A stretch of DNA of 53,703 nt, from NCBI RefSeq assembly GCF_900110485.1, contig NZ_FODY01000030.1, forward strand, positions 1 through 53,703. The letters are read 5' to 3'. This stretch comes from Propionispora vibrioides (GTDB lineage: Bacteria; Bacillota; Negativicutes; Propionisporales; Propionisporaceae). This document shows, piece by piece, positions 8,247-17,414 of the stretch (its first letter is position 1; each line of letters begins with the position of its first letter). Below the pieces are notes generated by a model. That model had not been told where the DNA came from. It made no database searches and saw only the letters and a program-made list of their open reading frames with translations. A program made the translations under genes and the position numbers.

Positions 8247-8399
8247 CTTATTTTTTATACAAAAATGTCCATTCTTAAGAGGATTTTGTTTTTCTAGAGA
8301 GAATATAAGATTTCATGCTTATTTTAGCAAAGAGTGGGTATGGTAACTGCTAGGAGTTAGGGTTTGCTGGCGGTTTGGTAAAGAAAAAGGGGGATAGGA

Positions 8400-9629
8400 A
8401 TGGCATTAGTTGTAAAAAAATTCGGTGGAAGCTCGGTAGCTACCCCGGAAAAAATATTGGCGGTGGCTCAAAGAGTGCTAGCCGAAAAGAGTCTGGAAGA
8501 CAAGGTGGTTGTGGTGGTATCGGCGATGGGGGATACTACGGATGATTTAATCTCTTTAGCGAATGCGGTTATGGATCCGGTTTATAATAATAGCCGGGAG
8601 ATGGACATGCTGCTGGCAACCGGTGAGCAGATTTCTATTGCTTTATTATCCATGGCTTTTGCGCGGCTGGGTCAGCCAGCCATATCGCTTACCGGAATGC
8701 AGGCAGGTGTTCAATCCAATACCGCATATGGTAAAGGGAGAATTTTGGATATTACGCCCGAACGGGTACTGGCTGAGCTTAATAAGGGTAAAATCGTTGT
8801 AGTAGCAGGTTTTCAGGGCGTGACGCCGGACGGGGATATCATCACCCTAGGGCGGGGCGGTTCAGATACTTCGGCAGTGGCGTTGGCGGGAGCATTGCGG
8901 GCCGATGCCTGTGAAATATTTACCGATGTTGATGGAATTTATTCTGCCGATCCGAGAGTAGTACCTACGGCCAGAAAAATGAAAGAGATCACCTATAATG
9001 AGATGTTGGAAATGGCTCGCCTCGGAGCCGGTGTTATGCAGCCCAGATCGGTTGAGATGGGGAAATTTTACGGTGTTCCTATCCATGTCCGCTCGACATT
9101 TACACAAAATGAGGGAACTTTTATTAGGGAGGAATATACAGTGGAAGAAAAAGAATTTATTATTCGCGGCGTAACTCATGATACGAATGTAGCTAAAATT
9201 GCTGTATTGGGTGTGCCTGATCGTCCGGGTATTGCATATAAACTTTTTTCTGCCTTGGCAGAGGCCAATATAGACGTCGATATGATTGTACAAAGTGTGC
9301 GCAGTACCCAGAAAAATATTATTGATATGGTGTTTACTATTGCGCAGCCTGATATTGTACAAGCCAGGCAAATTGTGGAAAAAATTGGTGAAGAACTGGG
9401 GACTATGGGAGTTCAAGTGGAAGAAAATGTGGCCAAAGTTTCTGTAGTTGGTGCCGGTATGCTGGGAAATCCAGGGATTGCCGCTAATATGTTCGGGGCG
9501 CTGGCCGATGCGGAAATAAATATTGAAGTTATCAGTACTTCAGAAATCAGCATATCTTGCGTGATAAAGGCCGAACAGGTAAATGAGGCTGTTCAGGCGA
9601 TCCATGCCCGCTTTTTTAGTGCGTCATAA
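8400..9629 (+). CDS. lysC: Aspartate kinase
   Basis: It phosphorylates aspartate in the first step of lysine, threonine, methionine and diaminopimelate synthesis. The 409-aa protein opens with the kinase motif VVKKFGGSSVAT, has the FQGVTPDGDIITLGRGGSDT loop near 145, and carries two C-terminal ACT domains from about residue 265 (VLGVPDRPGIAYKLFSALAE and VVGAGMLGNPGIAANMFGAL). This is the feedback-regulated monofunctional form. The start follows AGGGGGATAGGA. No lysine riboswitch is apparent upstream. Confidence 0.96.
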   Translation: MALVVKKFGGSSVATPEKILAVAQRVLAEKSLEDKVVVVVSAMGDTTDDLISLANAVMDPVYNNSREMDMLLATGEQISIALLSMAFARLGQPAISLTGMQAGVQSNTAYGKGRILDITPERVLAELNKGKIVVVAGFQGVTPDGDIITLGRGGSDTSAVALAGALRADACEIFTDVDGIYSADPRVVPTARKMKEITYNEMLEMARLGAGVMQPRSVEMGKFYGVPIHVRSTFTQNEGTFIREEYTVEEKEFIIRGVTHDTNVAKIAVLGVPDRPGIAYKLFSALAEANIDVDMIVQSVRSTQKNIIDMVFTIAQPDIVQARQIVEKIGEELGTMGVQVEENVAKVSVVGAGMLGNPGIAANMFGALADAEINIEVISTSEISISCVIKAEQVNEAVQAIHARFFSAS

Positions 9630-9748
9630 GGACGGGATGAAGCGAAATAACTGCTAATATTTTCAACACATATGTCTGTTTTCTCTGTGGCATTCTATCA
9701 TTAGAACCTTAGGTTACAATATAAAATATGAAATGGAGGTTTTGCGTA

Positions 9749-9955
9749 ATGTCAAGGAGTAAAAAACCTGTGAACCCGGCGGCGCAAAAGGCTCTCGACC
9801 AGCTTAAGGAAGAAACGGCATCAGAAATTGGCTTGAAGGACTATAAGAACACCTATAAAGGTGCTCTGACCTCAGCCGACAACGGCAGAGTCGGCGGGCA
9901 CATGGTCCGCAAAATGATTCAGGCCCAAGAAAACAGTTTTAGCAATAGTAAGTAA
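9749..9955 (+). CDS. Alpha/beta-type small acid-soluble spore protein
   Basis: This DNA-coating protein of the spore core protects DNA from UV and heat. The 68-aa protein has the family pattern NPAAQKALDQLKEETASEIG near the germination-protease cleavage site, and NGRVGGHMVRKMI in the C-terminal DNA-binding half. The ATG at 9749 follows GGAGGTTTTG. It stands alone with its own terminator, as spore protein genes usually do. It is direct evidence that the organism sporulates. Confidence 0.93.
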   Translation: MSRSKKPVNPAAQKALDQLKEETASEIGLKDYKNTYKGALTSADNGRVGGHMVRKMIQAQENSFSNSK

Positions 9956-9957
9956 GC

Positions 9958-9982
9958 AACAGGCCATTTGGCCTGTTTTTTT
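9958..9982 (+). terminator. Terminator of spore protein gene
   Basis: The 8-bp stem AACAGGCC/GGCCTGTT (9958-9965 with 9970-9977) is followed by a T run. Confidence 0.85.
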
Positions 9983-10162
9983 ATGTACTACAATGGTAAT
10001 GAGTATAAATATGGATAATATCGTTAAATTGTCAGGCGTGGCAGGATTTTATATAGAGAATTTAGAAAATAATACAGACACGATTTTACATTATTATCTA
10101 TAGGTAGTGCCTTTGTGTTCCGGAAATAATAATCCTATGCCAAGTAAGAAGGAGGTAGTAGC

Positions 10163-10339
10163 ATGGGATATCGAAGGAAAAACTGGATTGATGATACAAG
10201 TTTTGAATTTCCCAGGACTGGTTTTTGGATTATTCATGTGGCAGGTTCACTACTGCTTTTTCTTATGGGAATGCGCTTTGCTGCCCGCCGGGCGCCACTA
10301 CCTGTCATCCTGTTTCGCTTATTAAAAACATTAAGGTAA
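10163..10339 (+). CDS. Short single-span membrane protein
   Basis: This 58-aa reading frame starts MGYRRKNWIDDTSFEFPRTG. It has one hydrophobic segment at about residues 21-37 (GFWIIHVAGSLLLFLMG) and a basic C-terminus (FRLLKTLR). AAGGAGGTAGTAGC before the ATG is one of the strongest ribosome sites in the window. It overlaps a longer frame at 10107-10325 that lacks such a site and has a less natural composition. No function is recognised. It lies 150 bp upstream of the nucleoside kinase gene. Confidence 0.6.
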   Translation: MGYRRKNWIDDTSFEFPRTGFWIIHVAGSLLLFLMGMRFAARRAPLPVILFRLLKTLR

Positions 10340-10492
10340 TAAAGGCTTCCTGTCGTGGTGAACAGAAGTTCACCATTTTTCTTAATATAACAACAAACCA
10401 GTTATTTCTATATTAGCCAGATCATGTTTCATAAGTGCAAATTATATATTGCTCTATGCATATACTGAGTATTATTACTCTGGAGGTTATCT

Positions 10493-12154
10493 ATGAAGAG
10501 TTCAAATGTAAAAATTCAATTTACTAACGGGGAAGTCGGCGAATATGATAAAGGCAGTTCTTTATTAGACATTGCCCGTGAACGGGCAGTCCTATACACA
10601 TCTCCGATTGTTGCTGCCAAAGTGAATAATGAAATAAAGGATTTGCAATCACGGGTTGACTCAGATTGTTCTATTGATTTTCTCGATTTGCAAACGGAAA
10701 CCGGAATCAAAGTGTATGAGCGCAGTTTGACTTTTGTTATGATTGCCGCAGCTAAGGAGCTTTTTCCCAATGCGACATTAACAGTCGAACATTCCTTAAG
10801 CAAGGGATTATACTGTGAGCTGTATTTAGGCAGAAAGACGGAGCGGGCAGATATTGCTCAGTTAGAAGGAAGAATGCGCGAAATAGTGGCGGAAGACAGG
10901 CCGATTGTTCGCAAGACGATGCCGAGAGAAGAGGCAATCCGATTGTTGGAAGCAGATGGCCAAGTGGAGCATGTGCGTTTATTAAAGCAGGTGAAACGGG
11001 AAAATGTCAGTGTTTATTATTGCGGACAGGTATTTGACTATTTTTATGGAACAATGACGCCAAGCACAGGGTGTTTGCAGGTGTTTGAATTGACTTTTTA
11101 TGAACCGGGATTAATTTTGCGTTTTCCTGAAAAAGAACGCCCCGATGCATTGCCCGCCTTCATCGATCAGCCCAAATTAGCGCAGATTTTTTTAGAAGCA
11201 GAGCGGTGGGGCAAGATTTTGGGGTGTGGCTATGTGGCTGCGCTTAACGATTTTATTACAACAAATAAAATCAGTGATATTATTCGAGTTGCCGAAGCGC
11301 TGCACGAGAAGAAACTGGCCCAGATTGCCGATTTTATTGCCGGTCATAGTGATCAAGTCCGAGTAATTCTAATTGCCGGTCCTTCTTCTTCAGGTAAAAC
11401 TACTTTTGCCCGTCGTCTGGGTATTCAATTACGGGTGAATGATATCCGACCGGTTCCGATATCGCTTGATGATTATTTTGTTGATCGCGAGCACACGCCA
11501 CATGATGAGAATGGTGACTATGATTTCGAGGCGCTGGAGGCTATTGATTTAGAATTATTTAACAGGCATTTGATCCAGTTGTTACGTGGTGAGGAAGTGG
11601 ACTTGCCGACATTCAATTTTCTAACAGGAAAAAGAGAGTATCAAGGGAATAAAATCAGGCTTGATAAGGACCAGCCTCTGATCATAGAGGGAATTCACGG
11701 ATTAAATGAAAGACTTACCGCAGCTATTCCGCGGGAACAAAAAATAAAGATATATATTAGTGCTCTTACCCAGTTGTCGATTGATACTCATAACCGTATT
11801 CCCACAACGGATACCCGGCTGATCCGGAGAATTGTCCGCGATAGTCAGTTTAGATCCCATGATGCCCTGGGAACGCTGCGGATGTGGCTGTCTGTGAGGA
11901 GAGGAGAGGAAAAGAATATTTTTCCCTACCAGGAAGATGCGGATGTCATGTTTAATTCGGCCTTGTTGTATGAATTAGCCGTATTGAAGAAATATGCCGA
12001 ACCTCTGCTGGAAAGAGTCACTTTAAATGATGATGTATATCCGGAGGCAAAACGATTACTTAAGTTTCTATCTTATTTCAGTAATTTGGAGACAGATGAA
12101 ATACCACACAATTCCATCATCCGGGAGTTTATCGGAAATTCCTGCTTTTATTAA
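10493..12154 (+). CDS. TGS-containing nucleoside (uridine) kinase
   Basis: This 553-aa protein fuses two parts. The N-terminus (about 1-70) is TGS-like, followed by a region resembling the second domain of threonyl-tRNA synthetase. The C-terminal half (from about 280) is a uridine kinase/phosphoribulokinase domain with Walker A GPSSSGKTTFARRL near residue 297, DDYF and EGIHGLNE. This architecture is known in Firmicutes and Thermotogales as a nucleoside kinase. Substrate choice is inferred from the family. The start follows TGGAGGTTAT. It ends at a bidirectional terminator. Confidence 0.9.
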   Translation: MKSSNVKIQFTNGEVGEYDKGSSLLDIARERAVLYTSPIVAAKVNNEIKDLQSRVDSDCSIDFLDLQTETGIKVYERSLTFVMIAAAKELFPNATLTVEHSLSKGLYCELYLGRKTERADIAQLEGRMREIVAEDRPIVRKTMPREEAIRLLEADGQVEHVRLLKQVKRENVSVYYCGQVFDYFYGTMTPSTGCLQVFELTFYEPGLILRFPEKERPDALPAFIDQPKLAQIFLEAERWGKILGCGYVAALNDFITTNKISDIIRVAEALHEKKLAQIADFIAGHSDQVRVILIAGPSSSGKTTFARRLGIQLRVNDIRPVPISLDDYFVDREHTPHDENGDYDFEALEAIDLELFNRHLIQLLRGEEVDLPTFNFLTGKREYQGNKIRLDKDQPLIIEGIHGLNERLTAAIPREQKIKIYISALTQLSIDTHNRIPTTDTRLIRRIVRDSQFRSHDALGTLRMWLSVRRGEEKNIFPYQEDADVMFNSALLYELAVLKKYAEPLLERVTLNDDVYPEAKRLLKFLSYFSNLETDEIPHNSIIREFIGNSCFY

Positions 12155-12162
12155 ATAAAACG

Positions 12163-12195
12163 AAAGCCCCTCGTCCTGTCAGGACGAGGGGCTTT
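12163..12195. terminator. Bidirectional terminator, kinase/carboxyltransferase
   Basis: A perfect 15-bp stem (12163-12177 with 12181-12195) has a 3-nt loop. T-rich tails on both sides serve the two converging genes. Confidence 0.92.
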
Positions 12196-12204
12196 TTGTT
12201 TAGC

Positions 12205-13557
12205 TTAACGGTTGTTTTTAAAGAACTCCAGTGCAACTTCCGGGAACAATGCGTAAGACAATACATCTTCAACAGAAGCATTGGGATAACCCTTTTCGGC
12301 AAGCTGTGCTTTAAGAGTATCCAATTGCGGCGGGATATCATCTGCAGGACGATAGTCGATAATCGGTTCATTGCCAATGATTTTTTCCCGTACTTCTTCG
12401 GCAACCGGCAGCGGAGTGCGGCCATATTTACCACGGGCCAAGTCTTTAACTTCACGGGGAACAATTTTATAACGTTCACCCAGCATGACATTGAAAGTAG
12501 CCATGGAACCGACAATCTGGCTGGTCGGAGTTACCAACGGAGGATAGCCAAGGTCGGCGCGAACACGCGGCATTTCTTCCAACAGATCTTGGTATTTTTC
12601 TTCCATACCTTGTTCTTTTAATTGGTTGTACAGGTTGGAAAGCATACCGCCAGGAATCTGGAAGTCAAGCACATTTGTGTCTACATCAAAGTAGGTTTTC
12701 AGGCCGAAATCTTTAGCCAGGCTCTTCTTAACGTCTGCGAAATGCAAGGCCAACGGTTTAAGATTTTTACGGTCAATGCCGGTATCATATTCAGTGCCTT
12801 CCAAGGTGGCAATCATACTTTCGGTACAAGGCTGGGACGTACCAAGAGCAAACGGAGACAAAGCACAGTCAATAATGTCTACGCCTGCTTCAATAGCCTT
12901 TAAATAAGCCATGGAGCCGAAGCCGCTGGTATAGTGGGTATGCAATTCAATGGGAACCTTGATTTCCGATTTGAGAGCTTTTACCAGGTCATAAGCCACG
13001 TAAGGCTTCAATAAACCGGACATGTCTTTAATACAAATGGAGTTTACACCGCGATCAACCAATTCATGGGCCAACTTGATGTAACTTTCGTTTGTGTGGT
13101 AAGGGCTGATAGTGTACACACATACACCCTGCACATGAGCGCCTGACTCAATACCGGCTTTGATGGCCACTTCCAGGTTGCGGACGTCATTGAGGGCATC
13201 GAAAACGCGAATCACGCCAACGCCATATTCAACCATTTTCTTAACGAACAATTCAACCACATCGTCGGCATAATGATTATAGCCTAAAATGTTTTGACCT
13301 CTAAGCAACATGGAAATAGGAGTTTTCTTCACGTGTTTCTTTAAAGTTTTCAGTCTTTCCCAGGGATCTTCATTCAAAAAGCGCAGGCAGCTGTCAAAAG
13401 TTGCGCCGCCCCAAGCTTCCAAAGCGAAATAACCGACATTATCAAGTTGCTCTAATGAAGGCAGCATATCATTGATACGCATGCGAGTAGCAGCTAGTGA
13501 TTGATGTCCATCACGCAAAACTGTTTCCGTAATTTTTACAGGTCTTTTTGCAGACAT
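12205..13557 (-). CDS. Carboxyltransferase subunit (PycB/OadA/transcarboxylase 5S type)
   Basis: This TIM-barrel biotin-dependent carboxyltransferase exchanges a carboxyl group between carboxybiotin and pyruvate/oxaloacetate. The 450-aa protein has the family start (VKITETVLRDGHQSLAATR), the metal-site region ELHTHYTSGFG near 205, and the conserved C-terminal extension (PTSQIVGSMATFNV, KYGRTPLP). It stops before any biotinyl domain (no MKM motif), so the carrier must be a separate protein. No biotin carrier or carboxylase gene lies next to it. PycB, OadA alpha and transcarboxylase 5S cannot be told apart here. Confidence 0.88.
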   Translation of the reverse strand: MSAKRPVKITETVLRDGHQSLAATRMRINDMLPSLEQLDNVGYFALEAWGGATFDSCLRFLNEDPWERLKTLKKHVKKTPISMLLRGQNILGYNHYADDVVELFVKKMVEYGVGVIRVFDALNDVRNLEVAIKAGIESGAHVQGVCVYTISPYHTNESYIKLAHELVDRGVNSICIKDMSGLLKPYVAYDLVKALKSEIKVPIELHTHYTSGFGSMAYLKAIEAGVDIIDCALSPFALGTSQPCTESMIATLEGTEYDTGIDRKNLKPLALHFADVKKSLAKDFGLKTYFDVDTNVLDFQIPGGMLSNLYNQLKEQGMEEKYQDLLEEMPRVRADLGYPPLVTPTSQIVGSMATFNVMLGERYKIVPREVKDLARGKYGRTPLPVAEEVREKIIGNEPIIDYRPADDIPPQLDTLKAQLAEKGYPNASVEDVLSYALFPEVALEFFKNNR

Positions 13558-13868
13558 ATTTTTCCCCTCCGTTCAATGTTTATCAGAATAACTTCGATGA
13601 TAGTAAAGAAAGTTATTTACTGAACAATCTTTTACACCCTTATTTTACCTCATTGCCTTTGGTTTTGCAAACCTATTGTGTCTTGTAGACTGTATACATT
13701 ATAGTTTTTCTGAAAAGTTCATTTTTTATTTCATTTAAGTAACTGTCCATATCCAGGAAACAAAGTTATTTGTAATTGCCGGTATATTGAGTGGGCACAA
13801 TAAGATTAGTACGTATCTTGTTGTGGGGAATTTTGCCGGAAAAATGGATCAAGGGAGAGAGAAGGCGT
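13558..13868. other. Divergent intergenic region
   Basis: These 311 bp separate the divergent carboxyltransferase and permease genes. They are AT-rich and contain GTATAC and TATAAT-like sequences around 13690-13710. I could not assign a spaced promoter pair to either gene. Confidence 0.4.
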
Positions 13869-15176
13869 TTGGGTAATAAGCAACAACTGAAAAAGGAGCT
13901 TAATTTCGCTGCTGCTTTAGCGTTAGTCGTTGGCATGGTGATTGGCTCAGGGATTTTTATTAAAGCCGGCAAAGTGGTGGAACTGGCAGGTAATTCTAAT
14001 ATGGCGCTTTTAGCATGGGCGGCAGGAGGCATCATCACATTATGTGCTGGACTGACAATAGCCGAATTGGGGGCATGTATTCCTCAAACCGGCGGCGTGT
14101 ATGCTTATTTGGAAAATATATATGGTAAATTTCCGGCATTTCTGTTTGGTTGGGTGCAAAGCGTTATATACGGACCGGCAACCATTGCGGCACTGGCTTT
14201 ATATTTCGCCGCATTGTTCCTGCCGTTTTTTACGCTTCCTGACACCTGGCAGAAGGGAGTGGCCATGGGTGTGGTTTTACTGTTGGGCAGCATAAATTGT
14301 CTGGGGGCTAAATATGGTGGTTATATTCAGTCGGCGGCTACGGTGGCTAAATTTGTTCCGATTTTGCTGATTGTTACCTTCGGCCTTTTGCAGGGGGAAA
14401 ATCAGGTTTTAGGTGTGCCGGTCAGTGAAAGAGGCAGTATGGGGGCAGCGATTTTAGCTACATTATGGGCATACGATGGCTGGGTGGGGGTTAGTTATGT
14501 GGCCGGAGAAATGAAAGACCCCGGCAAGCTGCTTCCCAGGTCTATTTTTGTGGGGCTAAGCATTGTCATAACCGCCTATCTTGCCATGAATATCGCTCTT
14601 TTGCACATATTACCTGCCCAGGACATGATGGCATTGGGCACACAGGCGGCAGGAACAGCAGCCGGGTTGTTGTTTGGAGCTTTTGGAGGAAAGCTGATTA
14701 ACATCGGCATATTGATTTCCATTTTTGGAACATTAAATGGTTATATACTGACCAACTCCCGTGTTCCTTTCGCTATGGCTGAACGAGGTGTGATACCTTT
14801 GGCTGCAGTGCTGTCAAGAGTCCACAGTTCATGGGGAACTCCGGTATATGCAACCTTGCTGGAATTAGGCTTGGCCACTACACTGATTTTATTCTGGAAA
14901 CCCGATAGCTTGACAGATATTGCCATGTTTATCATTTGGGCTTTTTATATTCTGGCATTTACAGCCGTCTTTATTTTGCGCCGGCGACAGCAGCCAGGAA
15001 CTGCTTATTCTTACCAGGTTCCTCTGTATCCCGTGGTGCCGCTTGTCGCGATAGGTGGTGCAGGCTATATTGTCATCAGTATGTTTTTTGATAAACCGTT
15101 GGATGCCTGTTGGGCGGTACTTTGGGTTGCTGCCGGGATACCATTGTTCTTTTTTAGAAAAACTGTGGAGAAATAA
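13869..15176 (+). CDS. APC-family amino acid permease
   Basis: This secondary transporter in the inner membrane has 435 aa and about 12 hydrophobic segments. The first carries the APC motif GMVIGSGIF, and the third-segment region reads GGVYAYLENIYG. The substrate is probably an amino acid but cannot be read from sequence. I prefer the TTG start at 13869 (LGNKQQLKKELNF), which follows GGAGAGAGAAGG. The frame extends to GTG at 13791, but those 26 residues are basic and atypical. Confidence 0.88.
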   Translation: MGNKQQLKKELNFAAALALVVGMVIGSGIFIKAGKVVELAGNSNMALLAWAAGGIITLCAGLTIAELGACIPQTGGVYAYLENIYGKFPAFLFGWVQSVIYGPATIAALALYFAALFLPFFTLPDTWQKGVAMGVVLLLGSINCLGAKYGGYIQSAATVAKFVPILLIVTFGLLQGENQVLGVPVSERGSMGAAILATLWAYDGWVGVSYVAGEMKDPGKLLPRSIFVGLSIVITAYLAMNIALLHILPAQDMMALGTQAAGTAAGLLFGAFGGKLINIGILISIFGTLNGYILTNSRVPFAMAERGVIPLAAVLSRVHSSWGTPVYATLLELGLATTLILFWKPDSLTDIAMFIIWAFYILAFTAVFILRRRQQPGTAYSYQVPLYPVVPLVAIGGAGYIVISMFFDKPLDACWAVLWVAAGIPLFFFRKTVEK

Positions 15177-15221
15177 CTGGAAAGGGATCAGGCGAAATTT
15201 GATAAGGTGTGGGTGAGGTTT

Positions 15222-15449
15222 ATGGAAATCGTTTGCCCTGTATGCAACGGATTGACACCGGTTGAAGCTTTTTGCCCGCAATGTGGAGAACCGATGCTGG
15301 ACGGTGGTCCAGTAGAAGATTACCTGGGGTCATACAGCCCTTACATGGAAAAAAGCACGTGGCAGGAACAGAACTATTGCATACATTTGCTATATTGCCC
15401 GGACTGCCACTATGATGTCCGGGCTGCCTGGGAAATGGTGATTGTTTAG
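15222..15449 (+). CDS. Small zinc-ribbon-like protein
   Basis: This 75-aa protein has two CxxC pairs at the N-terminus (CPVCNG, CPQCGE) and one CPDC near the C-terminus, a likely zinc ribbon. The acidic and aromatic middle is unassigned. The ATG at 15222 follows a modest GTGAGG site. It follows the permease by 45 bp and may be cotranscribed with it. Function unknown. Confidence 0.6.
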   Translation: MEIVCPVCNGLTPVEAFCPQCGEPMLDGGPVEDYLGSYSPYMEKSTWQEQNYCIHLLYCPDCHYDVRAAWEMVIV

Positions 15450-15505
15450 CCGGATAAAAAGAATGGGAAAGGCCATACTAATAAAAATAATAGGAGGTGT
15501 TCAGT

Positions 15506-15889
15506 ATGGCCAATCCTACAGTAAAATGCACGGTTGATCAATGCACGCATTATATGCCGGGAGATCAGTGTATGGCTGCCAAAATCAGCGTATATAATAA
15601 TGAGCAGGCGGGCTACTCTTCGGAAGATGGAGATACGCAATGCAAATCATTTCATCAACGGAAAACAGTGGGAGATATGGTCGGCGCAGTTCATAACTCG
15701 AATATTGGCGGAATGATAACAGGCGCTTTCATGGATGGTAAACAACTCACTCCGGAAGTGGAATGCTTCGTCAACCACTGTGCATATTGGCACCAAAACA
15801 ATGTTTGTCAGGCTTCTTCCATTGAAGTTGCAGGCTATAACGCGGCAAATCCGCAGGATACCGATTGTAAAACTTTTAAGGAAAAATAG
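15506..15889 (+). CDS. DUF1540 protein, two Cys-rich repeats
   Basis: This 127-aa protein has two DUF1540-type repeats. Residues about 5-50 show CTVDQCTHYMPGDQC...C, and about 86-125 show CFVNHCAYWHQNNVC...C. A Gly/Met-rich linker (VGAVHNSNIGGMITGAF) separates them. Each repeat has four cysteines and probably binds metal. DUF1540 proteins are common in spore-forming Firmicutes and have no established function. AGGAGGTGTTC precedes the ATG at 15506. It ends at a strong hairpin. Confidence 0.85.
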   Translation: MANPTVKCTVDQCTHYMPGDQCMAAKISVYNNEQAGYSSEDGDTQCKSFHQRKTVGDMVGAVHNSNIGGMITGAFMDGKQLTPEVECFVNHCAYWHQNNVCQASSIEVAGYNAANPQDTDCKTFKEK

Positions 15890-15904
15890 ACAGGTAAAAT
15901 ATAT

Positions 15905-15938
15905 GGCGAAAGTCCGCAAACTTATGCGGACTTTCGCC
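15905..15938. terminator. Strong hairpin after the DUF1540 gene
   Basis: A perfect 14-bp stem (15905-15918 with 15925-15938) has a 6-nt loop. The tail is only AGGTTT, so it is a weak intrinsic terminator or an mRNA-stabilising hairpin. Confidence 0.6.
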
Positions 15939-16037
15939 AGGTTTAGAGACTGGTACTTTGTCAATTCTAAAACTGTGGGAATAATGGCTTGCAGAAAATA
16001 GACCGTCATTATTCACAGGATTAGGGTTGACAAGGTA

Positions 16038-16247
16038 CTAGTGTTTTGCGTGACAGCCACAGCCGCAGGTCTCACTGTGAGGCACGACGGTTACGGAATC
16101 AAGCTGTGCTTTCACTTGCTTTTTTATATTGTCGATATAAAGACGTCGTAATTGGGCTTGCTCCTTTTTTTCTGAATCGTTAAGAACACCGTTTTTTTGT
16201 TTTTGAGCCAGTTCGTTAATCCTGGCAATAACTTCCGGAGTTATCAA
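16038..16247 (-). CDS. DUF896 family protein (YnzC-like)
   Basis: This 69-aa protein begins ITPEVIARINELAQKQKNG and continues LRRLYIDNIKKQVKAQLDSV, the two-helix DUF896/UPF0291 pattern. Bacillus relatives such as YnzC are induced in the SOS response. The C-terminus is unusual: the family tail is replaced by CGCGCHAKH, a compact Cys/His cluster that could bind metal. The TTG start follows GGAGTGACC. Confidence 0.85.
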   Translation of the reverse strand: MITPEVIARINELAQKQKNGVLNDSEKKEQAQLRRLYIDNIKKQVKAQLDSVTVVPHSETCGCGCHAKH

Positions 16248-16502
16248 TTAGGTCACTCCAATCTAAGAAATACTAAAATATTATCAAATATTCATTAAGG
16301 TGTCAACTTTTCTCATAGCCGTTGAAGGATGTAACAAAGGATGATAAACTAAAAGTAAAATATTGGCGATTGTTATTTGGAAAAATAATTTGTAAGGAAT
16401 TGTTTGACAGTTCCTTCTGTCCTAAACGGCATAATCAAAATGATAGTTTCTATACCGGTATTTGTTGTTGGGATAGCGCGTAAAGGAGGATAGCGTACTC
16501 AT

Positions 16503-17414
16503 ATGTATGAGTTACTGATCATAGGTGGAGGACCGGCCGGGATGACGGCGGCCGTCTATGCCGCCAGGAAAAAAATGAATGCCTTGCTGATTACGAAAGA
16601 GTTTGGCGGTCAGCCCATGTGGACGATGGAAATTGAAAACTATATGGGATATCAATTTATTACAGGTCCTGAGCTTATGGCAAAGTTTGAAGAACAGGTG
16701 CAACGGTTTGCCACTCCGATAAAATATGAGGAAATTGTGCAGCTCCGGCGCAATGACGATGGGTCTTTTACGCTGGCAAGTGACGAAGGGAATGAATATC
16801 AGGCTAAGTCGGTTATCATTGCATCCGGTAAACGCCCCAGGCGGCTGGAGGTCCCGGGAGAAGAGGAATTTACGGGGAGAGGGGTCAGCTACTGTGCGAC
16901 TTGTGACGGTCCTCTGTTCGCCGGTAAAAGCGTAGCCGTTATCGGCAGTGGTAATTCGGCGGTGCAGGCTGCTATTGAGTTAGGCGGTGTGGCGGAAAGG
17001 GTTTATTTGGTAGTACGTAGAAGATATAGAGCGGATGCTATTTTGATGGATAAACTAAGAGCATTGGACAATGTGGTTGAATTAGTGGGATATGTTGCCA
17101 AGGAAATTGTCGGTGGACAGGTAGTTGAAAAATTTATTATCAGTCAGACCGAGGGGAATGAAACCAAAGAACTTGCGGTTCAAGGAGTGTTTATCGAAAT
17201 TGGGCTGAAACCTAATTCGGAGTTTGTGGAAAGCCTGGTAAAATTAAATGGTGAACGTGAAATTGCAGTGGACTGTACAACCGGTACAGGGATTCCGGGG
17301 TTGTTCGCGGCCGGTGATGTGAATAACGGCCCTGACAAACAGATTGTTATCGCCGCCGGTGACGGGGCCAAAGCTGCACTGATGGCGTATAATTATGTGC
17401 TTCGTCATGCGTAG
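16503..17414 (+). CDS. Thioredoxin reductase-like flavoprotein
   Basis: This 303-aa FAD/NAD(P)H disulphide reductase has the FAD motif GGGPAGMTAAVYAARK at residues 8-23, the redox pair CATC near 132, the second nucleotide motif GSGNSAVQAAIELG near 150, and GLFAAGDVN near 268. The protein is close to TrxB and to the AhpF core. The second dinucleotide motif ends in VVRRRYRAD, an arginine-rich loop that would favour NADPH. No thioredoxin gene is adjacent, so the partner is unknown. Confidence 0.9.
   Translation: MYELLIIGGGPAGMTAAVYAARKKMNALLITKEFGGQPMWTMEIENYMGYQFITGPELMAKFEEQVQRFATPIKYEEIVQLRRNDDGSFTLASDEGNEYQAKSVIIASGKRPRRLEVPGEEEFTGRGVSYCATCDGPLFAGKSVAVIGSGNSAVQAAIELGGVAERVYLVVRRRYRADAILMDKLRALDNVVELVGYVAKEIVGGQVVEKFIISQTEGNETKELAVQGVFIEIGLKPNSEFVESLVKLNGEREIAVDCTTGTGIPGLFAAGDVNNGPDKQIVIAAGDGAKAALMAYNYVLRHA

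Noticed and set aside
8247-8399. Lysine riboswitch before lysC
   Set aside because: The region is short and lacks the conserved lysine riboswitch core.
10107-10325. 72-codon frame overlapping the short membrane ORF
   Set aside because: The overlapping frame at 10163-10339 has the ribosome site and a natural membrane protein composition.
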